A stretch of 64,000 nt of DNA from Flaccisagitta enflata (GCA_965153355.1 OZ231127.1:82398001-82462000); one strand, 5' to 3'; positions 29,714 through 41,914 are shown, counted from the first letter of the stretch. Translations and numbers: made by a program. The notes: generated by a model not told the origin, from the sequence alone.

Positions 29714-30924
29714 GGTTTTTTGTTTTTGTGCTTTCCACTTCTTTTTTTTCTGTGGTTATTGCTATTGTTATCTTCTTTTCATTTCACTCTACTTACATAT
29801 TATTTTTTTTTTGGGGGGGGGGGGGCTTTTTTTCATGCGTTATCATTTTTTTTTTATTCGGTGTCAATTTCCTTTTTCCTCCTTTCCTCCTCCGTCAATT
29901 TACATTTTTACTTTATCTTCCTTCTTCCTCCTGCCTCCTTCCTTTCTTTCTTTTGTTCTCTTCTTCAGATTATACAGGCGTCAATTAAGTTTTCATGTTT
30001 TCATATATTTTCTTTCTCTCTTCCGTTGATCACGTTGGACGTAACAAAATAATAGAAGAAAAAAACATTTTCGTGATCAGCATTTTTCTTTTTTTTTCCT
30101 TCCTGCCGCGAAAGATTTTTTTCTTCTCTTGATCATCTATTGAAAGTCACTTTTAAGCAAGTATTGATTTTTCAAAGAGAAAAAAGAACAGAAAACTTGG
30201 CACGTGAGTTTTGACGATGGAAAGACGAAAAAAAAGAAAGATAGTTGACGTTTAAGGAAAAAAAAGTGGTTGATGTAGTATCGTGTCATGGATTAGACTG
30301 TTGTTGTTGATGCTACGTTTGATGTTTGCTGTGTTATTGTTTGATGTTATTTTATGTTTTTATTGGTTTCTGTTGTTTGTTTTTGTTGTTGTTGTAGTTG
30401 TTCGTTGTAGTTGTAGTTGCTATTGTTGTTACAATTTCAATTCTCCTTTTGTTGTTGTTGTCGTTGTTGTTTTTATTATATTGTTATTAACAGAATCTTT
30501 AATCATATCATGATAACGTTAGGATGGCAGCTAGTAAGGATGGATGACAATGAACATTAAAATTATTTTGTTGGCAAAATTCAATCAACTCTCGTGAGTG
30601 AGAGAAGAGGAGGGAAGAGGGGGGGGGGGGGTAAAGGATAGACGGGCGGGTTTGCTTAGGATGGAAAGCGTTTAGAATGCGCGTAAAAAGGCAATAGAAG
30701 CAATCAATCACAAAGTTACTCGACTGCTCAACTTTTCCCTTTTTCGTGGTTGTTAATGTTTGAGCGTCTGTTGTTGTTGTTGTTGTTATTGTTGTCGTTG
30801 TCGTTGTAGTGGTTGTTGACGACCACAGGATCACAATTCTTTCCGGGATTTTTTAATTACCGAAGCGGAAGTAAAACAACGAAATGCGATGACGATCCGA
30901 CAAGGAAAATGCGGAATAAGGCAA

Positions 30925-30998
<74 letters not shown>

Positions 30999-31789
30999 CC
31001 TTCCTCTAATTCCTTTTTTGTTTTTCCAATTTGATGCTCGCCAAATAGATTTAAGTCTTTCTGTTGAAGAACAAGTATTCAAAGCGAGTAAAAAAACAAT
31101 GAAACGATATTTATGATGATCACAAATTTGATGGGAAACTACAACAATGAACGAATATACAATTAAGCATTGTGCGCGCGTTTTCGTAGACAAAATATGT
31201 CACACAGACCAGTAAATAATGCGCAATTTTGTTGTTCTAATTTCTCAAAAAAAACAAGTGGCCAATGATAACTCTACATCGTTTGAAAAACGTTCGAAAG
31301 AGTTTGGTCTGTTGGTCTGTCCATCAAACGCCGATTATGAGGTCTTCGTTCTCAATATTTCTGTGAGCCCTGTCCAAACGTTAATGGGACCTCAAATGTT
31401 GCCAACCAAATCAATCTCGCATCACCATATGTTTTGACTATGACATTTAACACTGTACAAATTCATAGAATTACAAGTGCTATCGGTTAGACGGGTTAAA
31501 AGTTTTCAAATATCGGTGGAAATATTTACAATCATGATTCATGAACATAAATGACATGACTATGAAAGCTTTTCAATGAGTTCTACACCAATGCGCATAT
31601 TAGCAGTTTTAAGACAACCGCTCATCCACGACCAACAGTAAATATACCAATGAAAACAGTAAATGTTCGTAAAAAACTAATCATAAAATTCTTCAACCTA
31701 TTTTACAAAAAAGATCTATCTGTTCTTAGTATAAGCCATAGCATGGGACTCATAGATTAAACACTTAATCTTAAAGTTGACCATTTTGA
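29714..31789. other. upstream of gene 2: homopolymer, TTG and poly-G tracts
   Basis: T-rich tracts, G runs at 29814 and 30619, TTG microsatellites (30770-30800, 30929-30997). No exon recognised. Confidence 0.5.
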
Positions 31790-31930
31790 CTTTTTAGTCG
31801 CGGACACGCGACTCTTCATCTTGCCGTGTCGGTCGGTCCGTCCGTCACATTTTTGAATTACGATCGGTTTTCGCATTACCGCTCCTGCCCAATCGTCCGC
31901 GACTGGATTGCCGTGTATCCGGCCTTGTTT
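31790..31930 (+). repeat. terminal-hairpin element, GTCGCG-GACA-CGCGAC stem
   Basis: TTTTTAG and hairpin, CGGTCGGTCCGTCC, ends GTATCCGGCCTTGTTT. Confidence 0.85.
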
Positions 31931-32016
31931 CATTAGAACTTGAATTCAAAGCCAATCTAGGATTTGAGAGATTCTGGGATGTCTTGAACGTGCGAGGTTC
32001 CTTTACCCATGTCCAT

Positions 32017-32289
32017 GAGTGTGTTTCCGGTGATGAAATGGAACACGTATGTTCCCGTCAAACTCGTTCACAGCATGAAAACACTCATAAATTTCAACTG
32101 TCCCACAAGGGAGTGAGTGAAGTGAGTGAGTAAGTGAATTGAGTGAGCCCATGAACGGATCAAGTAAGCGAAGTGAGCGAGCGAGCGTAATGAAATAGAG
32201 CGCCGGAGCAAATGAGCTGAGTGAGCGGTGCGAGCGAACAAACGAGTGTCCCGTTAAAAACGCGGTTGTCTGTGACTAAAAGCGCGCCC
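32017..32289. mobile_element. PIF/Harbinger-like MITE (degenerate)
   Basis: GTGTGTTTCCGGTGA left end, GTGAGCGGTGCGAGCG interior, GACTAAAAGCGCGCCCC right end. Confidence 0.65.
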
Positions 32290-33986
32290 CATGTCGATGG
32301 GCGTGGTCTGATGGTAGTTGACAATGACACAATTTAGAGAGAGTCTCTGAAGTGACGCTTAGTTTGTTAATTTTCCTAATGCCCCTGATATACAGAAAGC
32401 CAACCGACCAATGAGAGCCCAATGACCAACCATGAACCAACCAATATCCGGCCAATCAGATTTCCTGTCGCAGGTGCCAAGTAAAATCAGCCAACCAACC
32501 AAAATTAAGAACTTACCTTCCGGCTTTTTGTCACGAAACAGGTATAAATATTTTGAGGGTTTTTTTTTCATTTGCTTGGTATCTCAAAAGGTGCAAGATC
32601 TAACAGCCAAAGTAGAAAATGGAAGGTGATACAAATATGACTTAAGATTTGTACTTTGACTAGTTTTGTCGCATTTTAAGGTAGAGAGGTCTCGATTGAA
32701 AGCAAATGTCCCTTTTGTTTGCGTAACACTCAAAAGTTTCTCAATTTGAGACTTGAACATTGTCAATTACGTGGAATTATGTTTTTAAATCGATTTCATA
32801 CAATCATATGTTTCTACAAGAATATATTATTTCTTTTTGAGGCTCTGTGTTCTTATTTCTAAGTCGATTTGAGGCTCAAATCGTTGTTACGATGTTCTTA
32901 TTTCATCTTAAACGCCAGCTTACACTGGAGTGTTTTAATGTTTAGAGTAACCTTACTCTGATCTTGACTTGACTTTGGGGCTAAGCTGGTTTTTTTTTGT
33001 CGGTTGGCTGTTTTCCCTGATGATGGGTGTTTTTAAATGATGCCTCAATTCGGTTACTTTTACAGAGTGAAGAAGAATTCCATAATTCTACAATGACCAT
33101 CCGAACTTGATGAGGCTTACAGCCACTTTACTACCTTAGCTATGGAACCTCTCTAAACTGCACAAATGCGATCTCAGAGAAACCTTCACCTCAAAAGGCT
33201 AAATAAGAAATTAGCCAACGGTTGGATGTACCGACAGTCGGACATGCCGACGAACTGACCTGGTGAGTTTCAGAGTTGCCTTGCCTCAAATCCCTTACAA
33301 TCAGTAAAGATTACCTAACCTTAAGCTGTGGAGTAAAAAATGTGCTTAGACATTATTTCCATAATCAAAGGTTGGAATATGTTTACTGCCCCAATTACCA
33401 GCAACAGTGCAATATCCATCGTACTGCCGTCTACCATTCTTGGTCGAATGACATCAACAACACCTTTTCCTCATTCCATTTTTCTATGAATTGTATTCAA
33501 GCAATATTAATTTGTTATATCCCAGACGAAAAAAAAACAAACTTAAGATAAAGATCAAGAAAAAAAATCGGGCGATAGGAAATAGATGAATGACAGATAG
33601 TTATAACACGAGGTTCTTTTTCTTTTCACAAGAATGTTGTTGGAATTTGATATTTTCTTTGTCATCTCCTCGTCTCCAATAAAATTGCACTACTATCAAT
33701 AATGAATGATAATAATGAACGCGAAATAAGTAAAAAAAAAAGGAGAATTGCAGCTAAACACCAAATCGAGTAATTGCGCCGGGATATGTACACATTGAGA
33801 TTTGAGCATGAAATGAAACGAAGTCACCGCATCTATGTGTAAACAGCGGTAATGGCTCTGAGCTGATATGAACCCCGCCCCGCGAGTACGATGTATCGAT
33901 ATGTAGTTGTTCTCTTTAAACCGATAAAAATGGATAAATGTTTTTTCCACCGATTCTCAGGTGTCAGTGTCAGTGTTTGTTACATG
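32290..33986. other. no gene recognised
   Basis: A donor-like CCGGAAG/GTAAGT occurs near 32515 on the minus strand after an open MKKKPSKYLYLFRDKKPE frame, but without acceptor or homology I do not call an exon. Confidence 0.4.
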
Positions 33987-34112
33987 CGGATAGAAACAAG
34001 GCCGTATACACGGCTACCGAAGTCGCGTGCGGGTGGGCAGGGCCCATAGGTCACGTAGTAGGAGAGTTAGCATCCTTTTGTCTTTTGTTTTTGGCGGTCA
34101 ATCATTCTAAAG

Positions 34113-34222
34113 CGGGTAACAAGTTAGGGTTAGGGGTAGGGTTAGTGTTAGGGATAAGGTCAGGAATAGTCTTAGGGATCAGGTTAGGGTTAGGGCTAGT
34201 GTTAGGGTTAGGGGTGTTTTAG
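34113..34222. repeat. degenerate TTAGGG (telomere-type) tract
   Basis: About 18 units of TTAGGG and variants (TTAGTG, TTAGGGG, TCAGG). Confidence 0.85.
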
Positions 34223-34289
34223 AGCTTAATATCTACTCGCCGATTGAAAGTTTGCTCTGGCGGAATTTTCGGGAAACTCAAGTGCGATA

Positions 34290-34895
34290 CACTTTTTTTT
34301 TTAATATAAACACCTCGTTTATAAGCACGCCCAGCCTCAGATATTGGGAAAATTTAAGCACATTGCTAAACACGCTCCAGGCTGACATTTTCAATTCAAA
34401 AATAATTCTTGTTGATTTTCCAAAAACATGCTAATTTTTATACATTTTTGTTGGAATTTCACAAAAACCAATGAAAATTTTGATAGAATTTGAAATCATT
34501 TATAATATCAGTCTGTTAGTATATTCAGGATTTTGATACTGATAGAAATAATTAAATTTCTAATAATATTTGAGAATATTGTTGCTTAGATACTATTGTT
34601 AATATGAATCTATTGCTGTAACAAGGGCCATGGTTTATATGAAAGTAGCACAACATCAATGAAAGATACTGTATATTTTCTTATACAAAATACATTCATT
34701 ACTGTATTCTATAATATACTTTATTCTCTACTATACAATACTCTATGCATTACTGTTTTCTATACTTAATAGGATAATTACTTACTGATAAATGATAAGC
34801 ACGCATTTAAGCACATTTCAACCTCAAAAATGAGATTTTGCTAAGCACGCTCAGCCTCAGCCAAAAAAGGAGCGTGCTTATAAAAAAAAAAAGTG
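34290..34895. mobile_element. 606 bp TA-flanked MITE
   Basis: Ends CACTTTTTTTTTT...AAAAAAAAAGTG with TA at 34288-34289 and 34896-34897; ATAAGCACGC sub-terminal repeats. AT-rich, no ORF. Size and TA suggest Tc1/mariner relatives. Confidence 0.8.
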
Positions 34896-35528
34896 TACTT
34901 CATCTACAAAATGACCGGGGCGATATTTGAGGTCACCAGACCACTTGGGCAGGGGCAGTGAGGTCAAAGAAATAAAATCATAAAAAAAAGTAAAGTGTGA
35001 CCAACCAACCAACCGACCGACGGACGGACGGACAAAGCGGGTTGTAGAGTCGCGTGCACGCGACTAAAAAGACGCACTTTTGAATGGATGATTTTGCCTA
35101 TAATTTTCAAGGAAACCAAGTAAAATCTTAGTTCATGCCCTTCAAAAGTATCAATCTGGTATTGCTATCTTTTTCGTTTAAAAATGGCATTAGTTTGAAT
35201 GAAAACATTGCCTATTTCGGTTTCGCAATCCTTACATAAAAAGTGCATTTTAGCAAATTAGTGCTTCTCTTTGCAGGGCTCTAGCTTCTAAACCGTTCGA
35301 GATACAGACCTGGGATTGGTCTAGATTGAAAGATTTTTTTGAATATCTTTAAAAAATGACTTATTTAAAAAAGAATAGTTAAGATTGTTTTTTGTAACTG
35401 TTTTATCAACTAATCAGTAGGTGCGTCTTTTTTTTTTATCCACGTGGTATCTTTCTGCGGCAGATCGAAATATGTATATACATCGATGGGCTCACAGACT
35501 GACACGCCGACAGGCGTATACATCATTA

Positions 35529-36057
35529 CTACGCGAATAAAAAAAAGCCGCACTTTTAAATGACAATTTATCATATTAAATTTCAAAATAATTAAACAAA
35601 ATCTTTGACCATTTTGAAGATCTCAAAAAGATCTTTCATTTGGCTCCAATCTGGTATTTCTAGCTTTATTCGTTCAGAAATGGCATGAAAAAGAGTGAAA
35701 ACATAGCCATTTTCAGTTTTGCAATCCTATTGAAACAAGGCCAAGTAGGCCAATAAGGTGCGACGTGGGGATCGTCGAACGAATGCGTTACCCAACCAAC
35801 CAACCAACCGACCGACAGACAAAGCCAGTTATAGAGGTGCTTTGTCGCACCTAAAAAGAGTATTTTTGCAAAAAAGAGATTCACTTTGGCAAGCTCTATC
35901 TCCTAAACGGTTTGAGATACAAACCTGGGGTTGGTCTAGAATGAAAGAAAATTCAAAAATCTTTAAAATCAGTTGAACAAAAAAAATTTTGAATCAATTT
36001 TTTGTGTCTCTTCCACTCAGCTAGAAAAGGGTGCGGCTTTTTTTTTTATTCGCGTAG
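35529..36057. mobile_element. ~530 bp MITE with nested hairpin element
   Basis: Ends TTACTACGCGAATAAAAA and its complement. Interior shares AAACGGTTTGAGATAC with other foldback elements. Confidence 0.7.
35734..35857 (-). repeat. terminal-hairpin element, GGTGC-stem type
   Basis: AACAAGGCCAAGTAGGCC to GGTGC-TTTGTC-GCACC and TAAAAAG. Confidence 0.85.
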
Positions 36058-36115
36058 TAAAATCAAGTAAAAATGGTCTTGATGGTGAGCGTCTTTGGGC
36101 CATCGATTTCCCCGT

Positions 36116-36568
36116 TCAAGCCTGGTCATCCATGGCCTTGTTGAGAGTCGTGGCGTTGTAGGTAATGGTGAGTGTGGCGGTGGTGGTGGTGGTAGCCGCT
36201 AAGTGATTATTACAAGAGTCGTGGTCCGCGTTCTTGGCAGTTGCGGTAGCAATATCGGCGGGGGTGGAGGTGATAGTGGTTGTCTTAATGGCAGCGGCGT
36301 TAGTGGCGGTGGTGGTGGTGGTTATGGCATTTTGCTGCGTCGCCGCCGCCGCCGCCGCTGCGAAATCCTTGATGTCCTTGACGGGGGTGGTTGGCGAGAC
36401 GATGGAGAGAGAGACGGTGTCTTCGGCGATGGTTGGAAGATCTCGTGGAAGCGCCGGAAACGCTGGCGGGACGACCGTCATTTCCGCCGAAGTATCCTCC
36501 ATCAGATGCTCGGGAAGTTGGAACATGACGCTCGTATCCAAACCCAGACGACGACGCAGGAGATACTC
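36116..36568 (-). CDS. gene 3 last exon: cytoplasmic tail and stop
   Basis: 453 nt, 150 codons and TGA. It has a unique first ~70 residues (DTSVMFQLPEHLMEDTSAEM and more), then Ala7, Thr/Ala-rich and Asn/His-containing runs, ending NKAMDDQA. GC-rich compared with the flanking intron. Confidence 0.62.
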   Translation of the reverse strand, partial: EYLLRRRLGLDTSVMFQLPEHLMEDTSAEMTVVPPAFPALPRDLPTIAEDTVSLSIVSPTTPVKDIKDFAAAAAAATQQNAITTTTTATNAAAIKTTTITSTPADIATATAKNADHDSCNNHLAATTTTTATLTITYNATTLNKAMDDQA

Positions 36569-37673
36569 CTGTATTTAACATACAATTTGTGAAAACTAAG
36601 GGCGTGTTTCTAGTGACGACCAAAAACGCGTTTGTTTCCGTGTAACGCGATAACAGCGTGAACACATATTCAAGATTTTCTGAACTGTCCCACGAGGGAG
36701 TAAGCGAAGTGAGTGAGCGAGCCCGTGAACGTAGCGAGCGAGCGAAGCGAGCATAGCGAAGCGGAGCGCTGCGAAGCGAGTGAGCGGAGTGAGCGGTGCG
36801 AGCGAACAAACGTAGCGAGCGACCGAGTGGCCCTTTCAAAACGCGATCGTCTTCGACTAGAAACGCCCCCTAAGTGTTACATCTCGTCCATAGCGGACCC
36901 GTGAATAACGTAATGGCTCATTTCACGCTTAGGATACTGATTTCAAAGCACTCTCAATGTTCAAACACCCTTTACAAATTGTACAAATTACAACAAACTA
37001 TCATATTTGCTACAGATTTTACAATGGAAACATCAACCATGAATATCGTATATGAACCCACCCTTAAGAAGCGATATGCGCTCTAAGCTATTGTAGCGGC
37101 CAGAAAAGTAAAAATCTAAGGTACTTACCCTAAAAAGTGAACTGCGTTCTTAGCTCCTGTACTGTCTAGAAAAATCAATATCTAATGAACATACCCAAAA
37201 TTAGTGATAGTACAGTTGAGCCTCACTAGATCGCATTTCAAGGGACTGAGTATAATTGTACCTAATAGTGAAACTGCCTTATTGCCAACGCAGAACTACA
37301 AAATTACAAAATCTCTCATGAAACAGTGAGTTGAATGCCTATAGGCGGGCATGCTTTATTAGCGAGTGCGCTCTAGCGTTGCTCTACTGTACGTCCTTAG
37401 CTCCTGTAGAGGCTAGAAGAATAAAATCGAAATCTAATGAATTTTCCCTTAAGAAGTAATATGTGTTTGTAGCTCCTGTAGTGGCTAGACGAATCAAAAT
37501 CGCCTTACCCTAAAGAAGGTATATGCGTTCTTAACGCCTGTAAAGGCCAGAAGCATCATTGGAATGGAGATGGTGACGAGGGCGAGTACGAAAAGCACGA
37601 GTTCCGTTCTCTCGGACATTGTGAACCCGAGGTAAGTGTTACTGAGAGTCTCGTTGGCCATACCACCGGATTT
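36116..37673 (-). CDS. membrane protein, last two exons (gene 3, 5' end missing)
   Basis: Two exons, 37509-37673 and 36116-36568, join in phase 0 to 205 residues ending in TGA. The first has an NETLSNTYLGFTMSERTE stretch (N-glycosylation motif NET) and then one strong hydrophobic helix (LVLFVLALVTISIPMMLLAF). The second begins with a basic juxtamembrane stretch (YLLRRRLGL) and is otherwise a low-complexity Pro-, Ala- and Thr-rich cytoplasmic tail. The donor is TTTAGG/GTAAGG and the acceptor TTAAATACAG/GAG. No family recognised; upstream exons were not found. A MITE lies ~30 bp before the last exon, and donor copies fill the intron. Confidence 0.62.
36600..36870. mobile_element. PIF/Harbinger-like MITE in gene 3 intron
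   Basis: 271 bp, GGGCGTGTTTCTAGT...GACTAGAAACGCCCCC, TAA at 36597-36599 and 36871-36873. About 30 bp upstream of the last gene 3 exon. Confidence 0.88.
37060..37508. repeat. tandem decayed copies of the gene 3 exon end and donor, split by a MITE
   Basis: Four or more units share (minus strand) CTACAGGAGCTAAGAACGC, CTTCTTTAGGGTAAG and ATCTAGATTT-like blocks, at 37060-37208 and 37392-37508. The unit next to the exon is the real junction. Confidence 0.75.
37213..37389. mobile_element. 177 bp Tigger-like MITE
   Basis: CAGTTGAGCCTCACTAG...GCTCTACTG, TA at 37211-37212 and 37390-37391. Confidence 0.7.
37509..37673 (-). CDS. gene 3 penultimate exon: single transmembrane segment
   Basis: 165 nt, exactly 55 codons, phase 0 at both ends. 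The acceptor is CGTTTATAG/AAA. The exon's 3' end and donor are the first unit of a decaying tandem repeat that continues into the intron. Confidence 0.62.
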
Positions 37674-37756
37674 CTATAAACGGAGGAAATGGAAGCCAAT
37701 GGTACCGATGATGTTAGTACAGGGTCATCAGCCTGAAATGCTGGAAAATGCTAAGC

Positions 37757-38509
37757 TTTTTTTAATCGCGTGCACGTGACTCTACACTCCGCTTTGTCTG
37801 TCCGTCCGTCGGTTGGTCGGTTGGTCGGTTGGTCGGTCTGTCGGTCTGTCGGTCCGTCACACTTTTACTTTTTTTATCAATTTTATTTCTTTAACAGTCA
37901 GTCCCAATTCCGCATTTGTCCATATGACCGTATCTCATCATATTACGAGATAACGCAACTTGGTTTATCTGGGCATATTTCGATATATCGAAATATGACT
38001 CTCATCTAACCATAGTTCAGTCACTCAAAAGGAAGAACTCCTGCAATTATCAAGCCCCGATCTTATTTACTCGGCTTTTTTTACCCAACACTTAAACAAT
38101 CAGTGAGATTAAAAAGAAAAAAGGATGAACAAAATCTAATGATGTGATTGAATGGCGCAGCATTCAAAAATCAATTTCTTCCAAAAGTTTATTGTCAAAA
38201 TCATTGAAGACCGTAAGCAAGACAAACAGCTACATGGAATTGATTCTGATCTCACAAAAGACACAACTGAAAAAATCAAACTTTTGTAAGACATATTTCG
38301 ATATATCGAAATATGCCCAGATGGAAAAAGTTATGGTTTGCCGAAATATGTTGATATACGAGCATATGGATGAATGCGGGATGAATTGGGACTGACTATT
38401 AAGTCATTTAAAGTCATTCAAGAGTATACTGAGTCATTCTAAGTCATTCTAAGTCATTCTAAGTCAATCTGTAAGTCTTGCACGCGACTTATAGGTGTTG
38501 GCCTTGTTA
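37757..38509 (+). repeat. hairpin element split by a TTAA-flanked MITE
   Basis: TTTAATCGCGTGCACGTGAC hairpin and CGGTTGGTCGG minisatellite to 37894; resumes at 38403 with AAGTCATTCT units, ending GCACGCGACTTATAGG and GGCCTTGTT. Confidence 0.75.
37895..38398. mobile_element. piggyBac-like MITE
   Basis: 504 bp with inverted ends (C/T)AGTCAGTCCCAATT and CCATATG arms, TTAA at 37891-37894 and 38399-38402. The TTAA duplication is the piggyBac hallmark; no transposase. Confidence 0.7.
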
Positions 38510-38914
38510 AGAAATGCCATGCATATCTAATTATTGACTGGTTGTCTCTTAAATAGCGCAGATTGATGTTTTCTTGTGTCAAAATTTCCTCAACCTGGGT
38601 CAAGTGGTTTGGATTCCACACAACTTCAAAGTAAAAACTTGTTTTCTGCCACAGACCACATTTTTTTTGAAAATGAAGGAACTGTGCATTTTCATCTTGC
38701 TCTTATATTGCAATATTCAAAAAAAGACACAAGATTAGTCTTGAATGAATGATGAATTGAAGAGTTTATTAAACTATAGCAATTTATCTTCCATTCTGGA
38801 CCGTTTCCCTCTTTCCAGCTCAAACTGTTCTAAAGCAGAGGAAAAACTGAAAATGCACTCTTTCATGATCTGTATTGAAATTTGTGTTGTTGAGAGAAGA
38901 TTAGTTTTTAAGTC

Positions 38915-39095
38915 AACAAGGCTGGATACACGGCTTCTCAAGATGCATACGAGTGGGAATTGGGCAAGGGCAGTGATGAAAACAAGTCTAAGCATTTTTG
39001 CGGGAGCAAGAACCGCCCATAAACACCAAGAGAACTGTGTCAACAACTGACCGACTAACTTAGCAGTTAAAGAGTTGCGTACTTGTGACTAAAAA
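38915..39095 (-). repeat. terminal-hairpin element (degenerate)
   Basis: AACAAGGCTGGATACACGGC, GGGCAAGGGCAGTGATG box, GTTGCGTACTTGTGACTAAAAAC end. Confidence 0.7.
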
Positions 39096-39281
39096 CTTTA
39101 AAAATTCAAATCACTTGACCTAGGTTGATGAAGTTACAATACAAAAAACGTTAATCTATGCTGTAAGCCTCTTTTAGAGAAAAACAGGTAAAATTTCGAG
39201 ATCTATAGCATCTCTGAGCGAAAGCATCACAGAATCCGGCATCTCATGCTGATGACCCGGTAATATCATCATTATGAGATA

Positions 39282-39456
39282 CAATCCAACCCCGCAATAA
39301 CGGATGTCAAGGGACCAACAATTTTCATCCACCACAGGCGGATTTCCATTATTGCCAGCATAGAAATTAAAAGAAATTAACATGAAGGGACCAAGTTTTT
39401 TATATCTGTGGTAGGCGGATATCCATTACTCTCGGAACCGTTATAGCGGGTTTGAC
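39282..39456. mobile_element. 175 bp Tigger-like MITE
   Basis: CAATCCAACCCCGCAATAACGG...CCGTTATAGCGGGTTTGAC, TA at 39280-39281 and 39457-39458. Confidence 0.75.
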
Positions 39457-39458
39457 TA

Positions 39459-40950
39459 AATGACTGCTCTATCTTTCATGGCAGACTTACAAGTTCTTCA
39501 TGCGACGCGAAGTGAATATTTGGAATTGAAGGAACAGTTGGACTTGGACTTGATTGACTTGATTGTCTTAATTGACTTGATTGACTGAGATAAGTCTCGT
39601 TGACTGACATCTCTGAAACCTGACAGGATAATCATTTCAGGTGGAAGAGGTGAAATAATTTAAAGTTAACCCCATCAATCTTCAATAACGTCGAAAATTA
39701 CAAATATGGGGGAGCTCATATCGAGACAATTGTATGGTGCCAGTATCCGTGGGTTTGATACCTGGGCCAGGAGATTAAGTCATACATTTGTATTTCTAAT
39801 TCTTATGTCATTTAATACCCTCTAAATACAGAAAGTTCAGTCAACTCTCATTGTAATTGGAGATTCAAACTTGTTTACTTTATTAAGAGCCTGGAACGGA
39901 CAACAAGAAATCTTTGAACAAAAACTTTCAAATGAGACGTTGCTGGTCATTGTTGCTTTATTCGTTTTAAAATGGCATAATAATGAGTAAAAACATTGCC
40001 CTATTCAGTATTGCGTTCCAATTGAAAAAAAATAGGAAAAAAAAGGAGTTCACTTTGACAAACTCTAGAACTTCGAAACCGTTCGGGATTCAGACCTGGG
40101 ATTGGAGTAGAATGAAAAAAAAATCTTCTAAATTAACTTAAGTCATGGTGTACAGGAACGGGAAATTTTGGATTCATTTTACTTTTTGCTTGTGATAAAG
40201 ATTTACAATTAAAAATATTATTGGAATTTCAGAAAAGTAAATTTGATATAATGTTTAAGGTGTTTTAACCATCTCTTTAGACCCAAAATACTGACTATGA
40301 TTTTATAACGATCACAAATTAAGATTAAAAGTTTGAATCTGTTAGAAAAATGGTGAACAAAATTTCAAAACATTCTTAGGTGAAATTATATCACAGCCTC
40401 AGTGAAGAAAATTTTGCATTTCTAAGAACATGGCCCTTTTCTTATATGTTTTAAAAAAAGACCATGTTTTTGGAAATGCCAATTTCTTGATTTCTATGCA
40501 ATGATATAATTTCACCTAACAGGAGTGAGATGACAAAGTATAATTTTCTATAAAAAAATTTTTTTTTACCTTTTTTCAATACATTATGTACGTCAAATCT
40601 GTATTTCAGAGATTATGTATGCAAAAATTTATTGTTCAACACTTGAAAAATGTTTTTAAAAAAAAAAATATAGAAAAAAGATGAGATTTACAATTTGTTT
40701 TACAAATTGTATATCTCTGCTCATCGCATTCATTAAATCGTTCCTACGTCAGAATCAAAGCCAGTCACAGACTGGGGTATCCAAAAAAAGCATCCAATAG
40801 AAAAAAGATGTAAAGAATATCTAAAGAATTGTAATGACGCATGAAATTTCTTCTTCCCGTACACTGCGTCATAACAAAAAAAGAAGCTCAAATATTTTTT
40901 TCTACCTTTTTATAAACCAATAATCAAAGTTATTTTTTTTTTTCAACTTT
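39459..40950. other. AT-rich, no gene recognised
   Basis: Fragments of foldback-element interior (AAACCGTTCGGGATTCAGACC near 40076); otherwise nothing supported. Confidence 0.45.
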
Positions 40951-40951
40951 A

Positions 40952-41171
40952 TTTTTAGTCGCGTGCTACGCGACTCTACAACCTGCTTTGTCGGTCCGTC
41001 CGTCCGTCCGTCCGTCCGTCGGTCCGTCCGTCGGTCCGTCCGTCACACTTTACTTTTTTCGTTTTTTTGCGGTCTTTGGCCTCACTGCTCCTGCCCAAAT
41101 GATTAAGTGACCTCAAATACAGCCCCTGCCCACCCACACGCGACTGGGGTAGCCGTGTATCCGGCCTTGTT
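40952..41171 (+). repeat. terminal-hairpin element, well preserved
   Basis: TTTTTAGTCGCGT-GCT-ACGCGAC, CTCTACAACC, 10+ CGTCCGTC units, CTCCTGCCCAAATG, CACGCGACTGGGGTAGCC, GTATCCGGCCTTGTT. Good reference copy. Confidence 0.9.
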
Positions 41172-41447
41172 AATTATTGACCACCTTTTATCCATCCTCA
41201 TACAGTCATACTATTTCTAAACGGACAAGGTGCTATTTTGAAGATCAATCACAGAGCGTTCAAACCCTCAGGGATTCTGCTGTGTCATTCAGATTGCATG
41301 AATGTGGAACACTAGAGAACGTCAAGTCCCATTTTTCATTTTACCAATTCATGAGCAATTCATGCGCAATTCTCGCTCCAAAGAAAGAACTTTATGAGAA
41401 CAACGTCTCATGCATCCAACCTATCAAACACAATCCTGACAAACAAG

Positions 41448-41572
41448 AACAAGGCCAAGTAGGCCAATAAGGTGCGACATGTGGATCGTCGAACGAATGC
41501 GTTACCCGACCGACAGACTAACCGACCGACGGACACAGCCAGTTATAGAGGTGCTTTGTCGCACCTGAAAAA
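41448..41572 (-). repeat. terminal-hairpin element, GGTGC-stem type
   Basis: AACAAGGCCAAGTAGGCC to GGTGC-TTTGTC-GCACC. Confidence 0.85.
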
Positions 41573-41704
41573 ATAGCGGAAGACTATTCAAACACTCACG
41601 TACCCCCAAAAAAGAGGTAGCTTTAAGATCAACCTTGTGACGGACTGACGGACGGGAGGACGAACAACGTGACTTGTGGAGTAGCGTGGCACGCGACTAA
41701 AAAG
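41573..41704 (-). repeat. hairpin element relative (5' end unclear)
   Basis: GACGGACTGACGG run, GTAGCGTGGCACGCGAC then TAAAAAG. Abuts the preceding element. Confidence 0.55.
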
Positions 41705-41706
41705 AG

Positions 41707-41738
<32 letters not shown>

Positions 41739-41910
41739 GAATACGAATAAACATATTAATATTATAACTTTTGTTAAATGAACGTAGATTTAACTCTGAT
41801 TAAGTTGTCATTGAAACGCAGATTTAAATCCAATTATGGTTTGAAGCCTGATTGTGAAACTCGGAGAATAGAGATACATTGAATCTCATTCATGAGCGTG
41901 GGCTCTTCCG

Positions 41911-41914
<4 letters not shown>

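Larger units (their letters stand above)
33987..35073 (-). repeat. hairpin element split by telomere-like repeats and a MITE
   Basis: AACAAGGCCGTATACACGGC and the GGGTGGGCAGGG box at 33987-34060; the rest resumes at ~34921 and ends GTCGCGTGCACGCGAC then TAAAAAG at 35073. The ~860 bp between are insertions. Confidence 0.75.
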
